From assembly GCA_026874595.1 (NCBI GenBank), contig CM049318.1, positions 31,902,956 through 31,966,955 of the forward strand: 64,000 nucleotides of DNA. The letters run 5' to 3'. Source of the DNA: Sipunculus nudus (taxonomy: Eukaryota > Annelida > Sipuncula > Golfingiida > Sipunculidae). The translations under genes and the position numbers were made by a program. The notes below the pieces were generated by a model. It made no database searches. It had not been told where the DNA came from and saw only the letters and a list, made by a program, of their open reading frames with translations. Positions 1-12,770 of this stretch are shown here, in pieces. How positions within the stretch are numbered: position 1 is the first letter of the stretch; each line of letters begins with the position of its first letter.

Positions 1-345
1 CATAAGGTTTGTATTGCCGTGCTAGTCTGTATTTATGAGTAAGTGAAGTAGATATATGATATCTTAATGTAGACTAGCTGGTGTTGTTCCTCTAGAAACA
101 AGCTATCGGGGATACAGCCCCCTTCTTCAGGTGTAAATGAAGCCTGATAGTTGTTTCATGTAGGGTGTTACTGGCTTACAGGATTTGTTCTCTATGGACT
201 TGTAATGCCTATTGTTCATGAAGTCGATGTGACGTTGGGATAAGAAGAATACTTCTTGGTGTCTGAGCAGAACTTCCTAATCTTGTACGGGTCAATCAGT
301 GTACACTGTGCTTATATTACAGAATGTGCAAGTGTAAACATTAAG
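1..345. repeat. Left arm of an inverted repeat flanking a Penelope-like fragment
   Basis: Read on the reverse strand, this block matches 1354-1660 at moderate identity. Shared landmarks are GAGTAAGTGAAGTAGA, TAGACTAGCTGGTGTT, CCCCCTTCTTCAGGTGTAAA and the TCAGTGTACACTGTGCTTAT segment. It may be cut by the window edge. No coding capacity is recognised. Confidence 0.75.
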
Positions 346-353
346 AAAAGTAA

Positions 354-1345
354 AATTTTACAAGCATTTTGAATCTAGTGGCCTAATTTTTATAATGAGT
401 GAGAAACCCATTGTCCCTGTTTAGTCCTTCCTGAATGCAGTTGAAATTTTCAATGAATTTCAGCTCCCTAAGTCTTCTAAAGTGGATATCTGGGAGGTGT
501 CTCTTTAAGACACATATTTTCATGTAGGAGGCTGTGTGTGTCCATCCTTTGAAAAATGGTTTCCGATTGGTACTTGGGTGCTCTTAGAGTTTATAGTTTG
601 TCTCCGGCAATTTATGCGTTGTCTCAGGGTCTGGCCTGTCTCTCCTATGTATGTTCTTGTAGGGCAGATCTTGCATTGTATGCAGTATACCAATTCCCTA
701 GATTCGCATTTAAACTGTCCCTGTACGTTGTGACTGTGGTTATTGATCTTTAGGTTTCCTCCTGTGGTTATTAGGGCACATGATTTGCATCTGGCCTTGT
801 TTTGTTCTTGCTGAGGGGACTCTCGTTATGTACAAGGGTTTGTCGGAGGTTTTTTGGTTGTCTGTATGATATCATTGGTATTTCAAAGTTTTGAAAAGTT
901 TTGTTATTTCATTGTCCGTCTGTAGGATTGGTTGTAGTTCATTGATGATTTTGTTAAGTGGGCGTAGCGAAGGATGGTGCGTGACAACCAGTGGAACACG
1001 GTGGTTTTCTGTTTTTTTCCTAGGTTTTAAAAGTTTATACCGCGGGACTGTTGTCGCTCTCGTCATTTCATGGTCTATGGTTTGTGGCCTGTATCCAAGG
1101 TTTTTGAATATTGATCTGAGGTGTTGTACCTGGTTGTCTCTGTCCGTTTTATGAGAATTAATACGGTTGTAACGTAGGGTTTGGCTATATATGATGGACT
1201 TGCCTGTATGGGGTTGGTGGAAAGTGGATGGATGGATATAGTTCTGTCTGTCCGTATGTTGCGGTACAGAGATGTAAGTATGGACCCCTGGGTGAGTTTG
1301 ACTGTTGTGTCTAAAAAATGATCAGAGTCCTTCGAGTACTCCATT
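354..1345 (-). mobile_element. Penelope-like element fragment: RT C-terminus plus GIY-YIG endonuclease (decayed)
   Basis: Reading the reverse strand from about 1345 down, a conceptual translation with several frame changes gives an RT thumb-like part (DHFLDTTVKL, then HPLSTNP, then RVPLVVTHHP near 1000). A Cys-rich GIY-YIG-type module follows, with VYCIQCKICP and TYIGETGQTLRQR near 630-690 and a GNHF..GH motif near 560. This domain order (RT followed by GIY-YIG nuclease) is characteristic of Penelope-like elements. The RT catalytic palm is missing, so the copy is 5'-truncated, and it is flanked by inverted rather than direct repeats. No intact frame exists. The family assignment rests on motifs only. 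Confidence 0.7.
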
Positions 1346-1353
1346 TTTAGGTT

Positions 1354-1660
1354 AATGTTTACACTTGCACATTCTGTAATATAAGCACAGTGTACACTGA
1401 TTGACCCGTAAAAGATTAGGAAGTTGTGCTCAGACACCAAAAAGTAATCCTCTGATCCGAACGACACATGGACTACAAGAACAATAGGCATTACAAGACC
1501 ATAGAGAACAAATCCTGTAAGCCAGTAACACCCTACAGGAAACAACTACCAGGCTTCATTTACACCTGAAGAAGGGGGCTTGTGTCTAGAGTAAAAACAC
1601 CAGCTAGTCTACATTAAGGTATTATATTTCTACTTCACTTACTCAAGACAATGATAGGTT
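1354..1660. repeat. Right arm of the inverted repeat flanking the Penelope-like fragment
   Basis: Reverse-complement partner of 1-345. Penelope-like elements often carry LTR-like repeats in direct or inverted order around the coding part, which fits. The two arms differ at many positions, so the structure is old. Confidence 0.75.
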
Positions 1661-1725
1661 TGACTGATGAATTAACATAAACTTCAAAATGTTGCAATGC
1701 CAAAATCAAAACCAAACATTCCTTT

Positions 1726-2130
1726 TCAATAGTGGAGTTGTTTTTCTGGTTTGCAATATTTTTTTGAAAAATAACAAATTGGATGATCTATGTAATCATT
1801 GCCTTCTTGTAACAACACAGCACCAGCAGCAGTATCACTAGGATCTAATACTAACTTAAAAGGTACACAAAGTCTGGAGCTGCTAAAACTGGTGAACTTT
1901 GCAGAATTGCTTTCAAATAATGAAATGCATTTCACACTGAACATTCAACACAAACCTTTGTTTCTTCTTTAACAAATTAGTCAAAGGTTCAGCTACAGCA
2001 GAAACATTTGGACTAAAGTTCCTGTAAAATCCAACCATACCAAGAAAACGCATTATTTGCTTTTTGTTTTCTGGTCTTGGAAATGCAGAAATAGCACTTA
2101 TTTTAGCATCAACAGGTTTTACTTGACCCT
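1726..2130 (-). pseudogene. RT connection and RNase H start of the Gmr1-like element
   Basis: The reverse strand reads, in broken frames, a gypsy-type connection segment (MRFLGMVGFYRNF and VAEPLTNLLKKK near 1960-2060). It continues into an RNase H start (LVLDPSDTAAGAVLLQ, 1800-1860) that contains the first catalytic aspartate region. The domain stops at about 1726, well short of a complete RNase H. It abuts the Penelope-like region, which suggests truncation by rearrangement or a nested insertion. Confidence 0.7.
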
Positions 2131-2138
2131 ACCCTACA

Positions 2139-2903
2139 TTATGATTGTGCATGACTAAACTCAGATTTCACTAATTTGATGGTCAGACGTTCTTCGCTGA
2201 GTCTTTCGAAGAGGTCGCGAAGAATTTGCAGATGTTTCTCACAGATGTCGCTGTACACGATAAGGTATGCGTCGCTGCCCTGAATGTCCTTCACAACCAT
2301 ATGGATGAGACGCTTGAACGTGGCTGGCGAGTTCTTCATGCCAAACGGCATAACTTTATACTAGTACTTGCCAGAATCCTTTAAACAAGTCAAACTTGGA
2401 AACATATCTGGAGCTACCGACTCTATCAATACAATCATCGATCCTCGGAATCAAGAACGTGTCAGTCTTGGTCACAGAGTTCAGTTTTCGATAATCTGTG
2501 CACATACGGTAAATTCCATCAGGTTTTAGCACAAGAATACATAGTGAACCCCAGGTACTGTTACTTGGTTCAATAAAATCATTGTCCAGCAAATTTTTAA
2601 TCTCATCCTGTAGATACTTCTGCTTTTCTGGATTCAGTCTATAAGGATGCTGCTTAACTGAGCTTGCCTCGCCAACATCGACGTCATGGCACAGTATGTT
2701 AGTTCGCGTTGGAATGTCATTAAAAAATGTTCATAATTCCGCAGCAGGCTCTTGAGGTATTGTTGTTGTTGTGCGGTAAGGTGTGACAGCTTGGCATCCA
2801 GGTTGTTACGCACGTCTGAGTTTTTTAGTGGTACTGTTCCACACTGAATGTCTACATCACAATAAGTACCTACTTTAACTGGGTTAGGTTCAGTTTTACA
2901 CAA
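2139..2903 (-). pseudogene. Reverse transcriptase of the Gmr1-like element (broken)
   Basis: Three reverse-strand pieces cover the N-terminal linker (2634-2903), the fingers/palm start (2356-2592; FIEPSNSTWGS, RMCTDYRKLN) and the palm/thumb (2139-2351; MPFGMKNSPATFKR). The catalytic box that is normally Tyr-x-Asp-Asp reads VYSDI here, so a catalytic Asp is lost. The pieces lie in different frames. The linker follows the integrase C-terminus directly, which establishes the integrase-then-RT order. Confidence 0.8.
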
Positions 2904-4347
2904 TTAACAGCAGTAACATATATGTACAACATCTGATGTGCTATTTCTGCCATAATATGGTTTCAACATGTTAACATGGCACAGTTGTTTCTTCTTACGC
3001 CTATCTGGTGTGAACAGTATGTAATTTAAATTATTGACTTTCTTGTCAACAATGTAAGGACCGAAATACCTAGCTTGCAGAGGTCTGCCAGGGATGGGAA
3101 GTAAGGCAAGGACCTTTTCACCAGGCGCAAAGGTCCTACTTACAGTGTGCTTGTCATACTTTGTTTTAACTTTACTTTGTACAGATTTATATTGGCCTAA
3201 CAATTTCACAAGCATTGTGTAGTTTAGTGCGAAAGTCTGAGACATACTGCAGTAAATTAAGAGAATCAGGATTTTCATACAAAAGTTTTTCTTTAAGCAG
3301 TTTCAATGGACCGCGAACTTAGTGTCCAAACACTAGTTCAAAGAGACTGAAACCCAAGGACTCTTGAAAGGATTAAGCAATAAGTGGATTCCTTCATCCC
3401 GGTCTTTCCGTTTGTCATAGCAATAGGTCCTAACCATGTTTTTTAATGTCCGGTGAAAACGCTAGAGGGCGCCCTGACTTTCAGGATGGTATTGCGAAGA
3501 GTTGTACTGTTTTATACCGAGCTCAAGCATAACTTGCTGGAATAAGCTAGACATAAAATTAGACCCTTGGTCAGACTGGACGGATTTTGGTAATCCAAAA
3601 GTTGTAAAAACTTGGTCAGAGCTTTGACAACACTTTTGCCATTAATTTTGCGCAATGGTATTACCTCAGGGAATCTGGTAGATGCGCACATAATTGTCAG
3701 CAAGTATTCATGTCCAGATTTTGTTTTGGGCAGTGGTCCAACACAGTCAACAATAATCCGACTGAATGGTTCCTCGAAAGCAGGAGTAGGCCTAAGTGGG
3801 CCTTAGGAGGATTCTGATTGGGCTTGACTACCATCTGGCATGTATGGCATGATTTACAATATTGTACAACATCTTTCCTGAGGTAAGGCCAATAGAAGTG
3901 TGTACTAACTTTCTGATTAGTTTTATTTATACCTAAATGGCCAGATGAAGGAGTCTCATGTGCCATGCTTAGAATTTCATTGCAATAGCTTTTGGGTATT
4001 ACTATTTGATGTTTGCTGGCCCACTCATCATAAGCGCATACATCTGATGATCGCCATATACGCATAAGCACTCCATTTTTTACATAGAAACAAACTGGGT
4101 TCTGTGACAGTTCATCTTTAGAAACTGCCCTGGGAAATTAACATGAAATATCAGGATCCTTATTCTGTTCTGCGATAAGTTCTGACCTTGAAAATGCTGT
4201 GTCCTGTACGGGCGTGTCGTTAGTCGAATCACTAGTGACTCCCAGAGTGTTGTTATCTGGACCATTATCCTCATGTGTTTTTTTCTTGGCCAAAGATCTA
4301 GTTACAGCACATGACTGATACAAAACCATCATGTATGAATGGCTCAA
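2904..4347 (-). pseudogene. Integrase of the Gmr1-like element (broken)
   Basis: Reverse-strand pieces include a pre-integrase segment (4138-4347), an HHCC zinc domain (3697-4071; GHLGINKTNQKV followed by CKSCHTCQ), part of the rve catalytic core (3512-3703; FPEVIPLRKI) and the C-terminal domain (2904-3278; FAPGEKVLALLP, ARYFGPYIV, HVNMLKPYY). The catalytic aspartates are not in one open frame. It lies upstream of RT in the direction of transcription. The pre-integrase piece has the VTRSLAKKK motif often found between protease and integrase. Confidence 0.8.
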
Positions 4348-4486
4348 ATACCTCCCTTTCAGAGTCAGGAGAGGAATCTACTACCTCAGTGTCATCAAAC
4401 AAAGAACTGACATTGACTGTGTCAATCATAAACTTTTTTTTTCAGAATCCTTAAAGGAATCAACATCCTTTTTAAAATAAAACTCC

Positions 4487-5968
4487 TCATGGAGTCAACA
4501 GAGGAATTTTCCTCAGCAGAAACAAACTCCTGGTTGTCATAAGAGGACCTGGCCTCATTTGAATACTCTCCCAAGAATTATATAAGGACTTAGCCTTTTC
4601 AAGAGAATACTCCTCGCAGGAGTCTTGAAAGGAAATATCATTATTAAATTCCTCGCAAGAATCGACTGAGGTTTTTACTCCGCAGGCTACGGATTCTTCT
4701 TTGGATTCAGACGACACGTGGGCCTCCGTAGCATCCAACTCTTTCTTAGAGGCAATAAAGGAGTTGTACCCCTTATTTACATGAAAAGAGCCTGCCTCTT
4801 GTACTATGCTATCCATAGATTTTGAAACAAAACCAGAAGGTTTGCCATTTGGTTTATTCGCAAGTTTCCAGCAGTCAGATATTAGATGATCTTCCTTCTT
4901 GCAGTAGTTACAAATATTTCTTTGCAAATGACTGGTCTTTCTTGAACTTAGACACAGTGGACGTAGACTGAGGTTTAGGAATGGACTTGTACTGGGTGAC
5001 TAGTACTGGGTGACTGCGCTTTAAACTTCTTTTGACCATACTGATTTACATTCTTGTTTGTAAATGACTCGTTTGATTTGCCAGTAAAGGACATTTTGTG
5101 TGTTAATGAATAATCATCAGCTAATTGAGCAGCAATGTCAAGTATGTCAGGACTTTTCTCATCAAGAAAAGTTTTAATATCTGCGCTTATGCAGCGCTTA
5201 AATTCTTTAAGCAACATCAACTGGCGCAAATTGTCATAATCATTCATTACATTTTTAGAACTACACCCTCGATCAAACAACTGCAAATTTGACGTATGTC
5301 TGTTCTTTGCGCTTTTCTCAATTTCTGGCGGTAAGCCTCTGGAACTAACTCATTACCTTTTAGGATTAACTGTTTAACCAGGTCATAGTCAGCAGCGGCT
5401 TCTACTCAAAGCTCTGTATAAATTTCCCTTGCCTTGCCAGTCTATACACTTTGTAACAGCATAGTCCAATTAACCTTAAGCCATTTTAAATTGTCCGCTT
5501 CCTTCTCAACGTCTAAGAAATATTTATCAACCTCTTTATCTTGAAAAGGTGGGAAAAGTCTAACGTGTTTAGCAACATCAAAACTGTAAGTTGGGGTAGC
5601 ACGTAGACTATGTTCTAGTTTAAGTCTTTCTACTTCCAGTCGTTTTAACTCAATTTCTTTTTCTTTTTCTAGTCTTTTTCTTTCTAACCTTTCATGTTCT
5701 TCCCTCTCTTTTAATGCTAGCTCATGTTGCATTTCCAACTTTTTTTAAATTCTAATTGCATAGCTTGATGGTTCAAATTCACGCCTTCAATTAAACCTTT
5801 GCTAACTAGATCTTGCATGATTTTACCAATGATATCAGACTTTCTCAAAGATTTTTTTACACTAAACCCTAAGTGTTGTCCCAAACGCAACAACTGTTCC
5901 TTTGTCAACCGTTCAAGTTGATCAGGGTCGGGATCGTCGAAAAAGGTCTTAGGTTTGAAATCTGCCAT
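4487..5968 (-). pseudogene. Gag of the Gmr1-like element (broken)
   Basis: The reverse-strand frames start with an ATG at 5968 and a short helical N-terminus (LTKEQLLRLGQHLGF) that resembles a SAP-like module. A charged coiled coil (EREEHERLERKRLEKEKE, 5620-5720) is followed by a capsid-like part (4975-5540) and a CCHC zinc knuckle, CNYCKKEDHLISDCW, at about 4870-4920. Frames are interrupted at least near 5440, 5290 and 4940. The acidic tail at 4490-4750 would lead into the missing protease. Confidence 0.75.
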
Positions 5969-6122
5969 GTTAAGATGTTAAAACAATAACAAAAAACCAC
6001 TGAGATAAATGCTGTAAACATTGTATTGTAACCAATATGTAATCTTGTAAACAATGTATGATAAAACAATGAGTACAGGTCAAGGCAAAACAATAAAGCC
6101 TCCGGACGAGCCCCCGATTTTA

Positions 6123-6939
6123 TGTTACGCAACCTAATATCAACAGATCACGTATGCGTGATGAACAAAATTTTCGAAATGGAAAAAATTGATTCTGTAA
6201 CACTAGGCAGCGTGAAATGTCTAGGGGAATGAATAAAGAAGTTAGTGTTTTTTTGTTAACAAATAACTATAATTTATTCTTAAAACAACCCTAACATAAC
6301 AATACACTAAATAAATGCAATTACACTGTACACCAATAGTATAACAGCAAATCAGTATGATCACACAACCTAATTAACAAAGTGCACAGTACCTGGATAC
6401 CACCACAGTCACAGCATCAAGTCCTTTAAAGCATATAATTCAGATGAACAGTTCACAAAATCTTCTCAGAGAATGGCAGTCCAATGTTAAGCTCTTGTAA
6501 CAAACCCGAAAGTAAAGTGACGACAAAACAAGATGCGTCACAAATCGAGAAGAAAATCTATAATTCCTGCACTTATCGGAATAGGTCCCACAAACTGACT
6601 AACATGCTTCTGTGTCCGCTGGAATATTCTCTCACCTCCTTCTCGGCTCATAAACACATTCCCTTTTATAGCTACTCGTCTTAAGCCCAGAACTTTCCAT
6701 TTCTAAAAAAATTCTAATAATCTAACCTGATACACAGTACACACGCATTACAGGAAACAACTATTAAAAGAACGTTGTGTCTATTCATGTCAGGGTTTAC
6801 CCGTGAGCCGGCCCGGCCCGGCCAGGCGAGAAAGCCCTAGAGTAGCATGACAGCCAGAGTTCAACCAGTACGGCTTAAACTGAGAATGCAATACCCGGCC
6901 AGGCGTGGCAGCTACAACACGAATTACTTCCGTGTCACA
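6123..6939 (-). repeat. Candidate LTR of the Gmr1-like element
   Basis: On the transcribed (reverse) strand this ~817-bp block begins TGTGACACGG and ends GCGTAACA, i.e. TG...CA termini. It is followed immediately by ATAAAATCGGGGGCTCGTCC, a leader-like stretch before the gag ATG at 5968. No second copy is in the window, so the boundaries rest on the terminal dinucleotides and position only. Confidence 0.5.
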
Positions 6940-7193
6940 CTATAAAAAAGACATATGTAGAAATTAGCAGTGATTTCCTCAAGTGAACCCGGATTTCGTA
7001 ATGATGACAACTGAAGGTATTTAACTGAGACACTCCATTAGCTAAAGAATTTACATAAATGTGAAACATATTGTTTCAAGAAGACTTTATACTGGACCGC
7101 TTTTCTTCTGGTAAATATTTGTGCCCTCTATATGAATTAATATTCATTCAATGTAAAAGTTCTGACATATCTCTTTGTCTGTATATCAGAGAC

Positions 7194-7196
<3 letters not shown>

Positions 7197-7251
<55 letters not shown>
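7197..7251. repeat. (TA)n microsatellite
   Basis: Uninterrupted TA dinucleotide array of about 55 bp. Confidence 0.98.
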
Positions 7252-7255
<4 letters not shown>

Positions 7256-7905
7256 CGAACTCAAATATTGCTTTTAACCATGATCATTCAGAGATCTGGA
7301 ACGTCACCGAGACCTTTAACGGTATAAGTATGACCTGTGGTCCTCTAATTTGTTTGACAGCATCATCAACATGATATTTCAAGTTTCCTCCAAATGTTGT
7401 GAACAGCTGGTTCATAAGCAAAGAAAAGAACATTACACATTTGGTGAGATCCTGACAAAGTGCATGATGGGTCCATCGGAGCTTTTTTTGCACGAGCAGA
7501 ATCAATGTATGAGTGATACATCACCAATCAGCTGTTTGGCATGGAATCCAACCCAAGTCGACCAACGTTGCTTGTTTGAGTTCATACGAGATATGGTTGA
7601 TAACACACAAGTGCTCTTGCATAAACTACTCACCAGCTTTCTGGGGGTATAGGGAGCGTTGCGGGCCTAGCTGAAGTTTTCACACCTTTGCCCAGCCACA
7701 ACATCGACCTAGAACTATTTAATTAAGGCCAAACTGGGCTTAAACACCTGACTACAGCCCGCCGTGATATAATTACAAAAAAAAATATTTTGGATATATA
7801 TATGCTTGAAAAAGATTTGGAAAATCCGTGAAAAATTCGGTTCCCAATTTTAAATTTCGGAAAAACGAATTTTCGGAAATTCGGCAACGGAAATATTGAG
7901 CTCTA

Positions 7906-7908
<3 letters not shown>

Positions 7909-7970
<62 letters not shown>
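7909..7970. repeat. (TA)n microsatellite
   Basis: Uninterrupted TA dinucleotide array of about 60 bp, followed closely by the GATA array. Confidence 0.98.
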
Positions 7971-7977
<7 letters not shown>

Positions 7978-8020
7978 TAATATCGATAGATAGCTAGAAA
8001 GATAGATATATAAATTGATT

Positions 8021-8021
8021 T

Positions 8022-8058
<37 letters not shown>

Positions 8059-8060
8059 GA
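8021..8060. repeat. (GATA)n microsatellite
   Basis: About ten tandem TAGA/GATA units, with degenerate copies upstream from 7981. Confidence 0.95.
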
Positions 8061-11000
8061 TAAAGCGCCTCCAGATAAGGTAACATAGAACAGAGAATAA
8101 GCCTAAGTACTACTGTATTTCTGGATTTACCAGCAGCCAGCTGAAGTTTAATATAACATATAAAGTATCAATCGATGCGTTTATTGTCTCCTTACAGAAA
8201 AATCCCAGTATTTTATATTATGCCCTCACAAAAATCTAATCTCAATTATATATAAGTCGAAATCTATTAGCGAAAAGTAAATAGTGTTCCACATTTATCA
8301 ATTAGCAGATGGCGCAGCTAGGATATATAGGCGACTACAACTATTTTATAGATAAATGACGCTGATCCTTCGCAAATGTCATATTTCTAATGTGTTTGAT
8401 GAGAAATATGTAACCTGACCATGAGGACACACTTGCATCATATATTTCAAGACTAGAGCCGACATTTTCGAAGCACCCACAGAGGAATTGAGTGACAATG
8501 ATTATCTACAACCAAATAAAATATAGAATGCAAATTACCATTTGAAGAAATGACTATTACTTATCATATATTTGATAATGAAGGCAATCTTGAGCATGGA
8601 AGAGAAACTTTATTTGATAGATACCTCCCTTCGCATTCATAACCCTGACCTTCCGTTTTTTTAGGTTAAGTGATCACGCGCCTTGTGCCACTTAGCCGGA
8701 GTTCTATTTAGATGAGTATCGCCTGGGAGTGGGATAATTAATTCATTATTATGTAAATATTTTGGTCAAATTATATGGCCAATACCTTTTGATGATTTCA
8801 GACATATAGTAACTATGTACATTTGCAAAAAATATCGGAATTTCCTCATCCATTGACTACCTGGTACCGGATCATTTTTTACCTAAAAATCTGAAATATT
8901 AAACAATATACGTTTAAACAAACAAAAACTAGAGCGAGCCATGTTTTTGCATCTTGATCAGTTGTCTTCCTAAGCATATGCATAGTATATTATGTGTACA
9001 TTCTACTAGTTGTCCCATTCTCTTGTTTACTTTTGTCTGGGTGATAGATCCCTTGTTCTAAGATTGTCCTGCCACCCTGGGAAACCTTATTTTCATACCG
9101 CCTTTAATTTGCCTGCATTCGTGGTATGTTGATGAAAGTATTTTTTTTTTTTGTTCTGTAAGAGTGGAACCCTGCATTACGACCTCCCCACAATCCCTGC
9201 CACTTTTCTTGGTCTCGAATATCTTAAGTGTTATTAATGTTTTTAAATTACTCATAATTACGCCAATCCATGAATTCAGAATTAAGGGGCAGATTTCCTG
9301 GCCCCAGTAATACAGTCATTTTACGGGGGAAAATGTGGCCCGACCCACCACCAATTGCAACAAAATGTATTTTTCACCAATCATCTCGGATGTTTCCCTG
9401 GATGCATACTAAAAGTCTAACATAATATAAATGGAACAGTCCTCAATTTGCATATAGCCGACATGGCCACCAGACCCTATTTTTTAACCATATTGACTAC
9501 TCTTTGGCGTTTATAATTCGCAATTGTTGACCTAGAGACTTAATATCCTGAGAGACCTCATGTCTTTCCGGAAACCCGCTAATACGTCACGCTGACCTTC
9601 TTCTCTGATTTTTGCTGGGGGCTAAAACATGTTTTTTAGCATCCTGAATGTCAGACAAAAGTGTTGTGTTTTGTGTTGACCTTGTAGTATGTGGTTAAAC
9701 GGCAGGTCTATAAAAGCAAAAAGGGCCACGTATGAACAATATGTCTACCTGCAAACATTTGTATTGCAGGATTTATACTGCGGTTGCCATTATATCGACG
9801 GGGCATAATTTTACCGTTTTTTTTTTTTTTTTTTTATTTTCAAAGTTTCACGGGGTTCCTTTTTTCGCGCTCTATCATTAGTGTTTAAGTATATTTTACT
9901 TATTAAATATGAAATATATACTTTAGTGATATAGTGACCAAATTATTTCATAAACCGCTGATTTCACTTTTATCTAGGCCTAACATTCTCTGTCCGGATA
10001 ATTCCCGCATGTTTGAACAGTCATGGACGGTTAAGCCGACGCGTGCGGGAAGTATTGACCCCGCTAGCTGTAATTCGTTCAGGGCCAAGTCTCATTCAAA
10101 ACAACTCACATGTCAGTAAAGGTGTGAGAAACCAACCTGTGACAACATAACGGTGTAATCAGTTTGTTCAGGGAAACTGTCTTGATAAAGGTATCTTCCT
10201 CCTGTTTAAAAGACGAGTCGTAATCACCTACTCAAACAAATAAACTTTAATGGACGCCTGCACCACTGTAGGTAGCCCCCCTTTTGCAGGACAAAAGACA
10301 GGGATGTGCTCAGAATAATTTCAATCTTGAGTGCCGTTTATGTTGCAAATTACTTATATATTGGTGAAAGAAGGGAGCCTTTTAAGCAGTTAAAAGCTGA
10401 GGTCAAACACATTCTACTGTTCTACGGCAATTTTGCCCCATCATGCATTTAAAACAATTTTAATGTGGTACATGAACTCATATTATAAATTATAAGATAT
10501 GACAAGAAAAGATAAGCCTTGATTAATTATACAATGTATGAAATTCAGTTCGCAAGCATTTGCAGCAAATGTATAGACACCTACATGTATTGTACATGAA
10601 TCAAGTACAGACATTATAGCACATCACAGGCGATTATAGCACATCACCGGCATTATATTTAGTATATCACAGCCATTATAACACTTCACAGATATTATAC
10701 ATACAGAAACAAAACCATATTTTTTGGGAAAATCCGTAAATCGATACATTAGTACGATTGTTCAATTCGTAAATGGAATATTGTTTTCGTGGTTCAGGGA
10801 TGGTTAGGTATAAAGCGCAAAAGATGGAAAAGGAAAGAACGAGAAAAGCCACCGCCAGCCAGGTCTTGCGAAACATGTCATTAACCATTCCCAAATGAAT
10901 GTACACCTTATATTGTACGAACATTCAATTCTTGAAATACCTGCATTATACAAATGCTTGGAAGGCTTAGTGAACTAACATAATGACATTTATGTTTTTT

Positions 11001-12489
11001 TATTAAAATTCCAAGTTTAAGCAAGATAGAAATATGGTAGAGACTCGGAAATTAGTTGTTTAATACTACCACGTTGGTTCGTATTAACAAGTCAACAAGA
11101 AAGTGGGTTGGTCATAGAGGCTACTTTTAATAGTTTACCATTTTATTTAAATATTATATTAAAGTAAACGGAAGGTTCATAAATACAAAAAAAAATGAAA
11201 ATAATGCTGTTTTTTTTCTGTAAAATAACATACACTTTATCGGGTCTGATATGAATCTAACACTGATCTTAATTTATTTTTAATAAGGAATTAATGCTTG
11301 GGGTTTACCCTTAAATAGACAAAAGCTGGAGTCTTGTATATTAAACATATTTATTTCTGATGACTTGACTATTGAGACAATGTATTGACTAAATGTAATA
11401 TAGCCTCACTGCACCGTTCCAGAGAGAGGTCTTCCTATCTACCCTAAGGCGTATTTTCTTTCTGTACTATCAAAAGGGGTTTGTGTTTCTTCCGGGCAGT
11501 GTATCAAGGCTCATGGCTCTTAAAGGGTTCATATTGGAAATATATAAGTGACGTGAAAAGTATTTGATAAAACAAAAATGTTAACATTAAGATTTAACAT
11601 TCAGACTGAAATTGTGGAAACATCAATTGCGATATAAGACCTTGAACTTGACCCCAGGGATCACCTGGATTATATCATGATTAGCGAAATACAAGAATGT
11701 ATTTTGAACTAATTAATCACTTTCGTTTAAACCAGTTAATGTGAATACTGAATCAAAAAATCACCCCTAAGAGTTCGTCATCTGAAATCAAAGCCGACAA
11801 TAACTTGTGATCTCAAACTTTCAGTCCTAACATTGATAAAGCTCATCCTCTTATGTGTAGTAACACACACACCAAAGTCGTAAGGGTTTTTCCTTCACTG
11901 GTGAGGGACATATATATTAATTTAGAATTCAACGAATTAACTTGTAAACTGTTGTCTATGTAGGTTGTCCAGGAGAAAAATACTCAACTAAAAAAAACAT
12001 GACCTGTGGCTTACATACACAACTTTGCTCACTCTTTGTTCACACTTTGTAGATAAAAGAGAAATGTAACTGTTTGATAAAAGTACATTATGGCATTACT
12101 TGATGACCCGGGGCAAAATATATTATTGGTGAACTAAAAGGATAAAATATTTGATAGGGTAGGGTTCGAACAATCACCATGTGTAAGTTTTAGCAATTGC
12201 TCAAATATTTTTTGGGACAATATATTCAATAGCATACATATTCGCATAGAGAACAATTATCATATAAAATATTACAGCAATGACTTATGATGTCATGTTT
12301 GCTAAAGGAATCGCGGAGTGCCGCAGGGTATCTCACTACAGTTTTTACTGATTTAAAATAAAATGTAGCACACATCATTTTATGGTAACTAGTCTTCTGA
12401 TAAAATAAAAAAAAAAATAACATCAGAAGAACAGCAAATCTGGCGCTATGAACCAACGAACAAAAGGACAGACCTGACAACTGTAGGTT

Positions 12490-12770
12490 TTTAGCTCAGC
12501 TGACTGAAAGTAATCTGAGGTATAGCGATCACACTTTGTCCGTCGTCAGTCCATCCGTCCTTTCGTCTGTCTGTCTGTCCGTCTCTCTGTCTGTCCGCCC
12601 GTCCGTTAACTAGGCACAAATCATTACCGCTGGATCTGGAATCTTCTAACTCGACATTCAGGGAGGTCCATGTATAATCTACTTGGAAGCCTAACCTGAA
12701 ATTAGGTCTCTGTGTCCCATATCCTCCGAGCCATTGGGCTCAAATGCACCCCGAGAATATTTAAAAATTT
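12490..12770. repeat. Single copy of a dispersed family also seen at 19.5-20.6 kb
   Basis: It contains a TCTGTC/TGTCCG-rich segment (12560-12605), GTCCGTTAACTAGGCACAAAT and CATTCAGGGAGGTCCATG, then TCCGAGCCATTGGGCT. The same motifs in the same order occur in the repeat array at 19.5-20.6 kb. It is non-coding, and the repeat class is not recognised. Confidence 0.6.

Larger units (their letters stand above)
1685..6939 (-). mobile_element. Gmr1-like Ty3/gypsy LTR retrotransposon, 3'-truncated and decayed
   Basis: On the reverse strand the domains run: LTR (6123-6939), gag with a zinc knuckle (5968-4487), integrase (4347-2904), reverse transcriptase (2903-2139), RNase H start (about 2130-1726). 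Individual domains look like Ty3/gypsy, but integrase precedes RT, the order normal for Ty1/copia. Ty3/gypsy elements with this order are known as the Gmr1 clade. The protease between gag and integrase is not recognisable, the RT active site is altered, and the second LTR is absent because the copy ends near 1685. All frames are interrupted. Confidence 0.8.
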
